Origin: Campylobacterota bacterium | GTDB taxonomy: Bacteria > Campylobacterota > Campylobacteria > Campylobacterales > Sulfurovaceae | DNA length: 14,905 nucleotides | Direction of reading: 5' to 3' | Assembly: GCA_003646505.1 (NCBI GenBank) | Contig: QMKT01000024.1 | Span: 1-14,905, forward strand | Shown here: piece after piece, positions 7,456 to 14,299 of the stretch | Numbering within the stretch: the stretch's first letter is position 1 | Layout: every line of letters begins with the position of its first letter | Notes under the pieces: generated by a model | Seen by the model: the letters and a program-made list of their open reading frames with translations, nothing else | Database searches by the model: none | What the model was told of the DNA's origin: nothing | Made by a program: the position numbers and the translations under genes

Positions 7456-7656
7456 ATGAGAAAAGAAATACACCCAGACTACAAATTATGTGCAGTAACA
7501 TGTGCATGTGGAAACAACTTTGAAATTAGAACAGATAAAGAAGCAATGAGTATCGATATTTGTAATGAATGTCACCCATTCTTTACAGGTTCTGAGAAAA
7601 TTCTTGATGCTGCAGGTAGAGTTGAGAAGTTTAAAAGCAAATATAAATTGTCGTAA
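7456..7656 (+). CDS. rpmE: 50S ribosomal protein L31, zinc-binding form
   Basis: A 66-residue protein of the large ribosomal subunit that helps bridge the subunits. The start MRKEIHPDY is diagnostic. The zinc-ligand set C16-A-C18 and C36-x2-C39 is complete, so this is the C+ (zinc-holding) form rather than the zinc-free paralogue; C12 is an additional nearby cysteine. C-H-P-F-F-T-G follows the last ligand, as in the family. It sits between the rRNA methylase genes rsmE and rsmI but has its own -10 box and long leader. Downstream of the stop there is a strong hairpin at 7671-7695. Confidence 0.97.
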   Translation: MRKEIHPDYKLCAVTCACGNNFEIRTDKEAMSIDICNECHPFFTGSEKILDAAGRVEKFKSKYKLS

Positions 7657-7670
7657 TTTATTGTTAGAAC

Positions 7671-7695
7671 GTACAAAGAGCAAAGCTCTCTGTAC
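7671..7695 (+). terminator. Stable hairpin after rpmE, possible terminator or processing site
   Basis: GTACA, one unpaired base, AGAGC (7671-7681) pair with GCTCT, one unpaired base, TGTAC (7685-7695) around an AAA loop: ten base pairs with a single A-C mismatch. It starts 15 bases after the rpmE stop. No T-run follows, so a classic intrinsic terminator is doubtful; 3'-end protection or processing is as likely. Confidence 0.5.
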
Positions 7696-7714
7696 TTACT
7701 TCAGCAGAATGCTC

Positions 7715-7730
7715 ACGCGACTAGTCGCGT
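7715..7730. repeat. Perfect 16-bp palindrome
   Basis: ACGCGACTAGTCGCGT is fully self-complementary. It is much richer in G+C than its surroundings and lies between the rpmE hairpin and the rsmI start. Together with the flanking hairpins it makes a compact structured gap of about 100 bases. It could be a binding site for a dimeric regulator or part of a dispersed palindromic element. Confidence 0.65.
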
Positions 7731-7753
7731 TGGGTACTTCACTTTTTATCTAT

Positions 7754-7765
7754 TGCCTAAAGGCA
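7754..7765 (+). promoter_or_regulatory. Hairpin covering the rsmI ribosome-binding site
   Basis: TGCCTAAAGGCA folds into a short stem (TGCC/GGCA). The only good Shine-Dalgarno sequence for rsmI, AAAGG at 7759-7763, lies in its loop and 3' arm, 6 bases before the ATG. This may damp translation of rsmI; no experiment is implied. Confidence 0.5.
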
Positions 7766-7769
7766 CCTT

Positions 7770-8579
7770 ATGATCACATTCATTCCTACACCTATCGGAA
7801 ACCCCCAAGACATTACAATTCGCGCTATGAAGCTTTTTGAAAAAGCAGAAATCTTTTTATGTGAAGATACACGTCAGACCAAACGGCTTTTACGGCTTTT
7901 AGAAGAGCGGTTTGATATGACGTATCCTGATGCCGATTTTTATTCGTTTAATGAACATAATGGGCAAGAGAGACTGGATGAATTTGGAAGTGAACTGTCC
8001 CCTAAAGAGGTAGTGTATGTCAGTGATGCAGGGATGCCTGTTATTTCAGATCCGGGACAGTTATTGGTAGAATATGCACAGAAAAATAAGATCAAGTATG
8101 ATGTCTTGCCTGGCGCTTCAGCGGTGACGACAGCCTATGCCGCATCAGGGTTTGAGGAGGGTAAGTTTCTTTTTTATGCTTTCTTACCGCATAAAGGAAA
8201 AGAAAGAAGCTCTGCGTTGGCAGAAGCGATGAACAATGGGTACAATACGGTACTCTATGAATCTCCTCACCGTTTAGAAAAACTTTTAGAAGAGATTCTT
8301 GTTTTAGATGAGAACAGAGAGCTTTTTTTGGCTAAAGAGATCTCTAAAAAATATCAAAACTATTATCGTGGTACTGCAAGATCACTCAATGAAACATTTA
8401 AAACATTGACGATACGCGGCGAATGGGTTGTTGTGATATCGGCTCAAAAAAGTACAGAAAAAAGTCTTAGTTTCACGGAGGTTTTATCGCTTGATCTGCC
8501 CCCTAAACCAAAGGCAAAACTTCTTGCACAACTGAGTGACAAGAGTGTGAAAGAATGGTATAACGAACTCATAAAGTAG
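7770..8579 (+). CDS. rsmI: 16S rRNA 2'-O-ribose C1402 methyltransferase RsmI
   Basis: A tetrapyrrole-methylase-fold enzyme that 2'-O-methylates C1402 in the decoding centre of 16S rRNA. Motifs in order: F-I-P-T-P-I-G-N (residues 4-11, usually followed by L-x-D-I, here P-Q-D-I), CEDTRQTKRLL (about 31-41), S-D-A-G-M-P-V-I-S-D-P-G (about 85-96), L-P-G-A-S-A-V (about 113), F-L-P-H-K-G-K-E-R (about 138), Y-E-S-P-H-R-L (about 163) and AKEISK (about 188). 269 residues matches the family. The start at 7770 puts the first motif at the expected distance, with AAAGG 6 bases upstream inside a small hairpin. Confidence 0.96.
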   Translation: MITFIPTPIGNPQDITIRAMKLFEKAEIFLCEDTRQTKRLLRLLEERFDMTYPDADFYSFNEHNGQERLDEFGSELSPKEVVYVSDAGMPVISDPGQLLVEYAQKNKIKYDVLPGASAVTTAYAASGFEEGKFLFYAFLPHKGKERSSALAEAMNNGYNTVLYESPHRLEKLLEEILVLDENRELFLAKEISKKYQNYYRGTARSLNETFKTLTIRGEWVVVISAQKSTEKSLSFTEVLSLDLPPKPKAKLLAQLSDKSVKEWYNELIK

Positions 8580-8620
8580 TTACATGAGGCTCCCTTAACC
8601 CCCTAAAAGTAAAAATTAGA

Positions 8621-8634
8621 TAAAATCTATTTTA
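8621..8634 (+). promoter_or_regulatory. Possible -10 box and palindrome at the rlmB start
   Basis: TAAAAT at 8621-8626, then CT, then ATTTTA whose final A begins the rlmB ATG: a perfect inverted repeat. No Shine-Dalgarno site is present. The arrangement and the first bases of the gene (ATGATTATA) match the queD start at 4275-4295. A leaderless or near-leaderless transcript is possible. Confidence 0.4.
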
Positions 8635-9335
8635 TGATTATATATGGAAAACAAGTCTGTTTGCATGCGTTAGAGCATCATGCAGAGAAAATAAAAACAG
8701 TATATGTTGCCCAAAAGGGTGCTAACAGTAAAGGCGCACTTCCTAAAGCACTTTTTCACCAATTTCATGACAAGATTAAGTTTTTAGAAGAGAAATGGGC
8801 ACAGTCTATGTCTAAGGGAGGTAATCATCAAGGATTACTCATAGAGATGGATGAGTTTGAAGAAAGTTCTTTTAGCGAAATTAAGAAAAATAATTTTATT
8901 GTGGTACTTGATGGCTTGACAGATGTAGGAAACATTGGTGCCATTGTACGTTCAGCCTATGCGCTTGGTGCAGAAGCCATTATCGCCACAGGGGTAAAGC
9001 AACTTAATTTTTCGGCAATCATTAGAAGTAGTTCAGGTGCAATGCTTGATATGCCTTTTATGATCGCGCCCAATATTTTAGATTCATTCAATGAGTTGGG
9101 TCAACTTGGGTTCACTGTGTATGGTGCTTCTATGGATGGTGAAAATGTACAAAATGTTACATTTGAAGCAAAACGTGTACTTGTGATGGGAAGTGAAGGC
9201 AAAGGGCTTTCAAAAAAAGTACTTTCAAAAGTCAATCAAAGTGTTTCTATAGAAATGCAACATGCATTTGATTCACTCAATGTCTCTGCGGCTGCAGCGA
9301 TTTTAATACATAGGATGGGTTATGCAGTTAAATGA
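8634..9335 (+). CDS. rlmB: 23S rRNA 2'-O-ribose G2251 methyltransferase (TrmH/SpoU family)
   Basis: A SPOUT methyltransferase; the full-length family member with an N-terminal substrate-binding domain is RlmB, which modifies G2251 in the peptidyl-transferase P-loop. The N-terminal part (I-I-Y-G-K-Q-V, residues 2-8, to about 75, ending in G-N-H-Q-G-L) matches the RlmB L30e-like domain. The catalytic motifs are V-G-N-I-G-A-I-V-R-S-A (about 102-112, Asn and Arg both present), M-G-S-E-G-K-G-L-S (about 185), and S-L-N-V-S-A-A-A-A (about 214-222). 233 residues is normal. The next gene begins 14 bases before its stop. The precise target could differ, since related TrmH proteins share the motifs. Confidence 0.88.
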   Translation: MIIYGKQVCLHALEHHAEKIKTVYVAQKGANSKGALPKALFHQFHDKIKFLEEKWAQSMSKGGNHQGLLIEMDEFEESSFSEIKKNNFIVVLDGLTDVGNIGAIVRSAYALGAEAIIATGVKQLNFSAIIRSSSGAMLDMPFMIAPNILDSFNELGQLGFTVYGASMDGENVQNVTFEAKRVLVMGSEGKGLSKKVLSKVNQSVSIEMQHAFDSLNVSAAAAILIHRMGYAVK

Positions 9336-9936
9336 TATTCTTGAAGAAAACAGTGTAAAAGCGATCAGTGATAAGACAATGATATCCGAGGAAAATCTTG
9401 AGTATCTTTTCGCATCTGAGTTTGATGCTTTAAGTAAAGTTAAGACCTTAGGGTTTATCTCTATTCTTGAACGTGAGTATAGCGCCGACCTCAGTGCAGT
9501 AAAAACACAGTCACTGGAACATTACGGACAAAGCAGAGAATCGAATTTATTCCCGATAGGTCAACCTATAATGGATGAGGACAGGGGTAGACCTACGGGT
9601 TTGATTATTTTTATTTTTCTGTTGCTTGGTGTTAGTTCCTGGTATTTTTTTACCCAGTTTGATAAAAAAAATTTGAATGATCTCATACCTTTTATGCACG
9701 AGAAAACGATAGGAAGTTCTATGAGCAGTGACGAAAATGCTGTTAATGCATTGAAAATAAGTGAAAAGACCATTGAAAAAAATGTTGTGACATCTGCTAC
9801 TGAAAGTATGAATACACAGAAAGATAATAAAAGTGAAGCAAGTGCAACTATCTCTTTTAATTCTGTGAACAGTATTGATAATATGAAGACAAGAGCTAAA
9901 GCTCAGTATAGTGAGGCACTAAATGCCGAATCATGA
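9322..9936 (+). CDS. Bitopic membrane protein of unknown function, RodZ-like layout
   Basis: 204 residues, not recognised. Residues 1-70 are helical and acidic; the pattern I-S-D-K-T-x-I-S-x-E-N-L-x-x-L...L-G-F-I-S-I-L-E-R-E-Y is reminiscent of a helix-turn-helix fold. One hydrophobic segment spans about 92-110 and is preceded by R-G-R-P. The remaining 90 or so residues are Ser/Thr/Asn/Lys-rich and probably disordered, presumably periplasmic. This cytoplasmic-helix, membrane, low-complexity plan resembles RodZ-type morphogenetic proteins, but that is a guess from layout only. It overlaps rlmB by 14 bases, with AGGATGGG before the ATG, so it is probably translationally coupled; alaC follows after 19 bases. 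Confidence 0.75.
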   Translation: MQLNDILEENSVKAISDKTMISEENLEYLFASEFDALSKVKTLGFISILEREYSADLSAVKTQSLEHYGQSRESNLFPIGQPIMDEDRGRPTGLIIFIFLLLGVSSWYFFTQFDKKNLNDLIPFMHEKTIGSSMSSDENAVNALKISEKTIEKNVVTSATESMNTQKDNKSEASATISFNSVNSIDNMKTRAKAQYSEALNAES

Positions 9937-9955
9937 AGTTTAAAGTGAGAAAAAT

Positions 9956-11188
9956 ATGTTTGATGAAATACAATTTGATAAAATAAATAGATTACCAAAG
10001 TATCTTTTTGCAGAGATCAATGAGTTAAAGATGCGACTAAGACGTGAGGGTGAAGATATTATAGATTTTTCTATGGGAAATCCTGATGCCCCTACACCAC
10101 AGCCTATCATCGATAAACTCTGTGAAACAGCACAAAAACCAAAAACACATGGTTATTCTGCGAGTAAGGGTATCTATAAATTACGTCTTGCCATGAGTAA
10201 CTGGTATAAACGTAAGTACAATGCTATCTTGGATCCAGATACAGAGATAGTGGCAACTATGGGAAGTAAAGAGGGCTATGTACACCTGGTACAGGCTATC
10301 TCTAACCCTGGAGATGTAGCGATCGTACCTGATCCAACATATCCTATTCACTCTCAGGCATTTATCTTGGCAGGTGCGAATGTTGAAAAGATGCAGCTTG
10401 TATTTAATGAAGATACTTTTGAAGTAGATGAAGATAGGTTTTTAGCAGATGTCGTGGACCATTTAGATAATTCTATTCCTAAAGCAAAATTTTTAGTGGT
10501 GAATTTTCCGCACAATCCAAGTACAGCAACAGTTACACCTCAATTTTATGAAAGACTTGTAGCGCTTGCAAAAGAGAAGCGTTTTTATATCATTTCAGAT
10601 ATCGCTTATGCAGATATCACTTTTGATGGCTATAAGACACCTTCTATTATGGAAGTTGAAGGTGCTAAAGATGTGGCAGTTGAGTCTTATACACTTTCCA
10701 AGTCATACAATATGGCAGGTTGGAGAGTGGGGTTCATTGTCGGGAATAAAAAACTTATAGGGGCACTGCAGAGTATTAAATCATGGTTGGATTATGGGAT
10801 GTTCACACCTATTCAAGTGGCTGCAACAGTGGCACTTGATGAACATCATTATATCCCAGATAAAGAGATCATCCCTCGCTATGAAGTAAGACGTGACGTG
10901 ATGATAGAAGCCTTTGGAAATGCAGGATGGCCTTTGGCTAAACCAAATGCTTCTATGTTCATCTGGGGTAAGATACCCGAAGTGGCTAGAGATATGGGTT
11001 CATTGGAGTTCGCAAAACAGTTGCTTCTTAAAGCAGGTGTTGCAGTGAGTCCTGGTATAGGTTTTGGTAAATATGGTGATGAATATGTACGTATTGCTTT
11101 GATAGAAAATGAAAATCGTATCAGACAGGCAGCACGAAACATCAAGAAGTTCCTTAAAGAACTTGAAGAGGCAAAAAATAATGGTTAG
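9956..11188 (+). CDS. alaC: Class I PLP aminotransferase, AlaC type (glutamate-pyruvate)
   Basis: A cytosolic aminotransferase of 410 residues. It closely follows remembered E. coli AlaC along its length: N-R-L-P-K-Y-L-F near residue 11, G-E-D-I-I-D-F-S-M-G-N-P-D near 32-44, H-G-Y-S near 65, G-S-K-E-G near 102, D-P-T-Y-P-I-H near 126, and a C-terminal S-P-G-I-G-F-G and A-L-I-E-N. The PLP lysine is K249 in T-L-S-K-S-Y-N-M-A-G-W-R. AlaC makes alanine from pyruvate and glutamate. Proteins of this group are often labelled LL-diaminopimelate aminotransferase, and the hom neighbour keeps a role in the aspartate pathway possible. hom starts inside its last codons (8-base overlap), so the two are translationally coupled. 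Confidence 0.85.
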   Translation: MFDEIQFDKINRLPKYLFAEINELKMRLRREGEDIIDFSMGNPDAPTPQPIIDKLCETAQKPKTHGYSASKGIYKLRLAMSNWYKRKYNAILDPDTEIVATMGSKEGYVHLVQAISNPGDVAIVPDPTYPIHSQAFILAGANVEKMQLVFNEDTFEVDEDRFLADVVDHLDNSIPKAKFLVVNFPHNPSTATVTPQFYERLVALAKEKRFYIISDIAYADITFDGYKTPSIMEVEGAKDVAVESYTLSKSYNMAGWRVGFIVGNKKLIGALQSIKSWLDYGMFTPIQVAATVALDEHHYIPDKEIIPRYEVRRDVMIEAFGNAGWPLAKPNASMFIWGKIPEVARDMGSLEFAKQLLLKAGVAVSPGIGFGKYGDEYVRIALIENENRIRQAARNIKKFLKELEEAKNNG

Positions 11189-12443
11189 AATTGGTATTTT
11201 AGGTGTTGGAACTGTTGGAACTAGTGTTGCAAAGATACTTGAAGAAAATGCTGACATCATCGAAGCAAGAGCAGGTAAAAAAATAGTTGTAACATCAGGT
11301 GTAGTAAAAAATCTTTCAAAAGATCGTGGTGTAAGTATCAAACTTTCTGATAATCCTCTTGATGTAGTGGATGACCCGGATATTGACATCGTTGTGGAAC
11401 TTATGGGTGGGGTTGAAGAACCTTATGCACTGGTTAAAAAAGCACTTGAAAATGGTAAAGCGGTTGTGACTGCAAACAAAGCACTTCTTGCTTACCACCG
11501 TTATGAACTTCAAGAGATCGCAGGAGATATTCCTTTGATGTATGAAGCAAGTACTGCTGGTGGTATACCTATCATCGGGGCTTTACGTAACGGACTTTCA
11601 GCAAATCACATAGAATCCATACAGGGTATCATGAATGGAACTTGTAACTATATGCTTACCAACATGATAAATAATGGGGCAAAGTATGATGAGATACTTA
11701 AAGAGTCTCAAGAATTAGGCTATGCAGAAGCTGACCCTACATTTGATGTGGGTGGATTTGATGCCTCTCATAAACTTCTCATTTTAGCGAGTATTGCGTA
11801 TGGTATCGATGCAAAACCAGAAGATATACTCATCGAAGGTATAGAAAATATTACTGGAACTGATGTAGATTTTGCAAAAGAATTTGGTTATGAGATCAAG
11901 TCTTTAGGAATCGCTAAAAAAGTGGGAAATGGTGTAGAACTTAGAGTACATGCAACTATGATACCCGCAGATAGCATGATAGCAAAAGTTGATGGTGTGA
12001 TGAATGCGGTGACTGTAATAGGTGACCGTGTAGGTGAGACGATGTATTATGGACCAGGTGCAGGTGGGGATGCTACAGCTTCAGCAGTAATAGCTGACAT
12101 TGTAGATATCGTTCGTGGAAACCAAGGGCCTATGTTAGGCTATAAAAAAGGCTTAGAGTCTGGACTTACACTACTTTCTAAAGATGAGATTGTTACACAA
12201 TACTATCTTAGAATGGAAGTAGATGATAAAAGTGGTGTTCTTGCTACCATTACATCAGCACTGGGTGAGTTTGGCATTTCTATAGAAGCTATGTTACAAA
12301 AACCAACAAATGCTGAGTCTAGAGCGCAATTACTATTCACTACACACACATGTAAAGAGAGTAAAATGCAAGATGCGATGAGATCACTTAGTAATCTTGA
12401 AGTGGTACATGGTGAGATCGCTATGATGAGGATCGAGAAGTAA
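11181..12443 (+). CDS. hom: Homoserine dehydrogenase
   Basis: Reduces aspartate semialdehyde to homoserine, the branch point to threonine and methionine. 420 residues from the chosen start. The NAD(P)-binding G8-V-G10-T-V-G13 lies near the N-terminus, then V-E-L-M-G-G, N-K-A-L-L-A, S-T-A-G-G-I-P, the substrate-site G-I-M-N-G-T-C-N-Y, and E-A-D-P-T-F-D-V-G-G-F-D with the catalytic Asp/Lys region. A C-terminal ACT domain (about 341-420, starting Y-Y-L-R-M) implies feedback control, usually by threonine. A longer in-frame start at 11109 would add 24 residues encoded wholly inside alaC; ATG at 11181 is preferred because it puts the Rossmann motif at the terminus and has AGAGG about 8 bases upstream. 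Confidence 0.95.
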   Translation: MVRIGILGVGTVGTSVAKILEENADIIEARAGKKIVVTSGVVKNLSKDRGVSIKLSDNPLDVVDDPDIDIVVELMGGVEEPYALVKKALENGKAVVTANKALLAYHRYELQEIAGDIPLMYEASTAGGIPIIGALRNGLSANHIESIQGIMNGTCNYMLTNMINNGAKYDEILKESQELGYAEADPTFDVGGFDASHKLLILASIAYGIDAKPEDILIEGIENITGTDVDFAKEFGYEIKSLGIAKKVGNGVELRVHATMIPADSMIAKVDGVMNAVTVIGDRVGETMYYGPGAGGDATASAVIADIVDIVRGNQGPMLGYKKGLESGLTLLSKDEIVTQYYLRMEVDDKSGVLATITSALGEFGISIEAMLQKPTNAESRAQLLFTTHTCKESKMQDAMRSLSNLEVVHGEIAMMRIEK

Positions 12444-12461
12444 AACTTAAAGGTTTTAATT

Positions 12462-12868
12462 ATGAATAAAGGTAATAAACATAAAACTATGAGATATTAA
12501 ATCTTATAGGCTATGGATTATCAAAGTTTGATAATACCTTTATCACCCAGTTTGGATTTTCAACCAAAACAGATTTCTACAATTACTGTGTTGATCTTAA
12601 TATTGCTGATACTGGCAGTGTGATTAAAAATAGAATGGGTTTTATTGATAATCTATTTGGAAGCGAATCTGTATCTGAATATGCGGATATTGTAAAAATG
12701 TATCTTCAGGAAAACCTTGATAATATCAATCTTCAAACAACACTTAAACCAATCATTAAATCACGTTTTAAAAAATTACAAGAAACAGGGTTAGAAGCAG
12801 AATTATATTTTATGAATAATTATCAAGTTATAGAAACTTTTAATGGTGCGATACTTGATGATGCATGA
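12462..12868 (+). pseudogene. Frameshifted and probably truncated gene remnant, function uncertain
   Basis: AAAGG at about 12449-12453 precedes ATG 12462, which opens M-N-K-G-N-K-H-K but stops at 12498. A second frame is open from 12485 to 12868 with no ATG until 12635 and reads as protein throughout (Y-E-I-L-N-L-I-G-Y-G-L-S-K-F, then I-A-D-T-G-S-V-I-K-N-R). One extra A in the AAAA run at 12483-12486 would join the two into about 135 residues. The end (A-E-L-Y-F-M-N-N-Y, then G-A-I-L-D-D-A) looks like the lead-in to a nuclease-like domain of the DUF3883 kind that is then missing; this is recall, low confidence. Calling only the GTG-started 12620-12868 part would miss half the gene. A sequencing error in the A-run is possible. 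Confidence 0.6.
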
Positions 12869-12922
12869 ACACCATGCAGGGATTGAAGAGTTAATAGTTG
12901 AATATACACTATAAGTGACTAT

Positions 12923-12951
12923 TTGACAAACTCCCCATATTTATATATAAT
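12923..12951 (+). promoter_or_regulatory. Perfect consensus sigma-70 promoter of the toxin-antitoxin operon
   Basis: TTGACA at 12923-12928, exactly 17 bases, TATAAT at 12946-12951. It is the only promoter in the window with a full -35 element. Transcription would start near 12958, 23 bases before the antitoxin ATG. Such a strong promoter is expected to need repression, as by an antitoxin. Confidence 0.8.
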
Positions 12952-12960
12952 AAAATAAAG

Positions 12961-12970
12961 TTTATATAAA
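12961..12970. promoter_or_regulatory. Candidate operator palindrome
   Basis: TTTATATAAA is self-complementary and sits between the -10 box and the AAAAGGA ribosome site. TTTATATA also occurs at 12940-12947, overlapping the -10 box. The pair could be antitoxin-binding half-sites; AT-richness makes chance possible. Confidence 0.35.
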
Positions 12971-12980
12971 AGGACTCTTT

Positions 12981-13241
12981 ATGCAAACCATAGGCATAGG
13001 TGAACTTCAGAAAAATATGGGGATATTGACCCATCTTACTGAAGCGTTGACCATCATAGATAAGCGTAAAAATAAAGAAGTGGCAGTAGTTTATCCTATA
13101 GATAATAGTAAACCAGATGTTGTTGAAGAACTTGCAGGAAGTCTTAGTCAATTTACGAGAATAAAGATTGATGATTTAGAAAAAGCCAAAGAAGATGCGA
13201 TGATGGAAGCTATGATGGAAAAGTATGGTTTCTCTGATTGA
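12981..13241 (+). CDS. Antitoxin, Phd/YefM-like
   Basis: 86 residues. The N-terminal half (M-Q-T-I-G-I-G-E-L-Q-K-N, a hydrophobic helix, then K-N-K-E-V-A-V-V-Y-P) fits the Phd/YefM DNA-binding fold: first strand, helix, and the strand that ends in V-A-V-x-P. The C-terminal half is charged and probably disordered (E-K-A-K-E-D-A-M-M-E-A-M-M-E), as in segments that wrap the toxin. AAAAGGA lies 6-7 bases before the ATG. Its stop is 17 bases inside the PIN toxin gene, the usual coupled order antitoxin then toxin. It probably represses its own promoter; the palindrome at 12961-12970 is a possible site. Family assignment is by pattern only. Confidence 0.78.
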   Translation: MQTIGIGELQKNMGILTHLTEALTIIDKRKNKEVAVVYPIDNSKPDVVEELAGSLSQFTRIKIDDLEKAKEDAMMEAMMEKYGFSD

Positions 13242-13611
13242 TACCAATATCATCATACGATTTTTAGTAAGAGATAACGAAGAACACTTTATTGTGAGTA
13301 AAGAAATTTTTGAACAAGTACAACTAGGTGTAGTAAAAGTTGAGATATTGAGTGAAGTACTTATGGAAGTTTTGTTTGTGATGACCAAGGTATATAAAAT
13401 ACCTAAAAATATCGTTATAGAAAAATTAAAAACCCTTTTGCTACTAGAAGGTGTAGTTAATGATGATAAAGCCATTTGTATAGATGCGCTAAACTTGATG
13501 CAAAATAAAAATATAGATTATGTAGATGCACTTATCTGTACAAAGAATACATTACAAGGCTATGGTAAAATAAGTTTTGATAAAGATGTAATGAAAAAAT
13601 GCGAGAAGTAA
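13225..13611 (+). CDS. PIN-domain ribonuclease toxin (VapC-like)
   Basis: 128 residues forming one PIN domain, a Mg-dependent RNase fold used by VapC toxins. The acidic site can be followed: D6 in L-I-D-T-N (the PIN hallmark), E44 and E48 in S-E-V-L-M-E, D98/D101 in D-Y-V-D-A-L, and the final Asp in S-F-D-K-D. All the usual metal ligands appear present, so the enzyme should be active. It overlaps the antitoxin gene by 17 bases. Target RNA cannot be read from sequence. It is paired with a Phd/YefM-like antitoxin rather than VapB, a known kind of mixing. Confidence 0.87.
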   Translation: MVSLIDTNIIIRFLVRDNEEHFIVSKEIFEQVQLGVVKVEILSEVLMEVLFVMTKVYKIPKNIVIEKLKTLLLLEGVVNDDKAICIDALNLMQNKNIDYVDALICTKNTLQGYGKISFDKDVMKKCEK

Positions 13612-13629
13612 AATAAAAGGAAAACTAAA

Positions 13630-14127
13630 ATGGCAAAAGAGCACTATTTTGATATAACGGCAAAGCTAGATATGATGGAACTTAAAAATGCGTTGATAAT
13701 GGCTGAGAAAGAGGTTTCAACACGTTTTGATTTTAAGGGACTGCAGGCAGATTTTAATTTGAATGAGGCAGCTAAGACTTTGAGTCTTTCTTCTTCTTCA
13801 GATTCTAAAATAGATGCTTTGAAAGATATACTTATCTCTAAACTCATTAAACGCGGCATTGCAGGAAAAGCACTTGAAGAGGTGAAGACTGAGGGTATCT
13901 CTGGTGGGAACACAAAAGTGATCTACCGTATTGTTGATACTATCGATAAAGATGAAGCGAAAGAGATCGTTAAAGCGATTAAAGCTATGAAAGTGAAGGT
14001 TACCCCTTCTATTCAGGGGGATGAGGTTCGTGTTTCTGGGAAGAAAATAGATGATCTTCAGGCTGTGATGGCTGAGGTTAAGACTTTAGACTTGAAAGCG
14101 CCGCTTGTTTTTGGGAATTTTAAATAG
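13630..14127 (+). CDS. yajQ: YajQ family nucleotide-binding protein
   Basis: A small cytosolic protein of 165 residues, the normal family length (about 163). Some relatives bind cyclic di-GMP and affect regulation; the role here is unknown. Family marks: H-Y-F-D-I-T near residue 5-10, S-T-R-F-D-F-K-G (about 30-37), L-I-K-R-G-I (about 72), and the C-terminal V-T-P-S-I-Q-G-D-E-V-R-V-S-G-K-K-x-D-D-L-Q (about 119-139). AAAAGGA precedes the ATG by about 8 bases. It begins 18 bases after the toxin stop, and no separate promoter is evident, so read-through from the toxin-antitoxin promoter is likely. Confidence 0.94.
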   Translation: MAKEHYFDITAKLDMMELKNALIMAEKEVSTRFDFKGLQADFNLNEAAKTLSLSSSSDSKIDALKDILISKLIKRGIAGKALEEVKTEGISGGNTKVIYRIVDTIDKDEAKEIVKAIKAMKVKVTPSIQGDEVRVSGKKIDDLQAVMAEVKTLDLKAPLVFGNFK

Positions 14128-14152
14128 TTATCTGAATTTTTTATTTAGTTTT

Positions 14153-14170
14153 GCATACTTCCTTGTATGC
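14153..14170 (+). terminator. Hairpin after yajQ, possible terminator
   Basis: GCATAC (14153-14158) pairs with GTATGC (14165-14170) over a TTCCTT loop, 25 bases after the yajQ stop. No T-run follows, so intrinsic termination is unproven. Confidence 0.4.
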
Positions 14171-14191
14171 TAGTTGTGGCATTGTTTCTCT

Positions 14192-14289
14192 CTTCATTTT
14201 TTTAGAAAAAACGAAGCAAAAAAGCGTCACTACTCTCAAATCGCTTTGCTTTCAAGGGTGTTCGTAGTGACAAGGCAGACTACCGTCTG
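14192..14289. repeat. Cluster of inverted repeats between yajQ and the Cys-rich gene
   Basis: Three nested or adjacent structures: CTTC-A-T-run against A-run-C-GAAG at 14192-14216; GTCACTAC (14226-14233) with GTAGTGAC (14264-14271), enclosing 30 bases; and CAGAC (14276-14280)/GTCTG (14285-14289) over TACC. No ORF is credible here. The region resembles palindromic intergenic repeats; no second copy is in the window. Confidence 0.55.
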
Positions 14290-14299
14290 ATTAAATGGG

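Noticed and set aside
7565..7840. 91-codon plus-strand frame across rpmE, the gap and the rsmI start
   Set aside because: It overlaps two certain genes and runs through the hairpin region; the composition is not protein-like.
11109..11180. Longer N-terminus for homoserine dehydrogenase
   Set aside because: The extra 24 residues are encoded inside alaC in another frame and do not resemble the family; ATG 11181 has a ribosome site and puts the Rossmann motif at the terminus.
11000..11389. 129-codon minus-strand frame under alaC and hom
   Set aside because: Antisense to two firmly identified genes, with a Ser/Thr/Ile-rich translation typical of antisense shadows.
12858..12914. Separate 18-residue gene after the pseudogene
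   Set aside because: No ribosome site of its own; better read as a possible out-of-frame tail of the broken gene.
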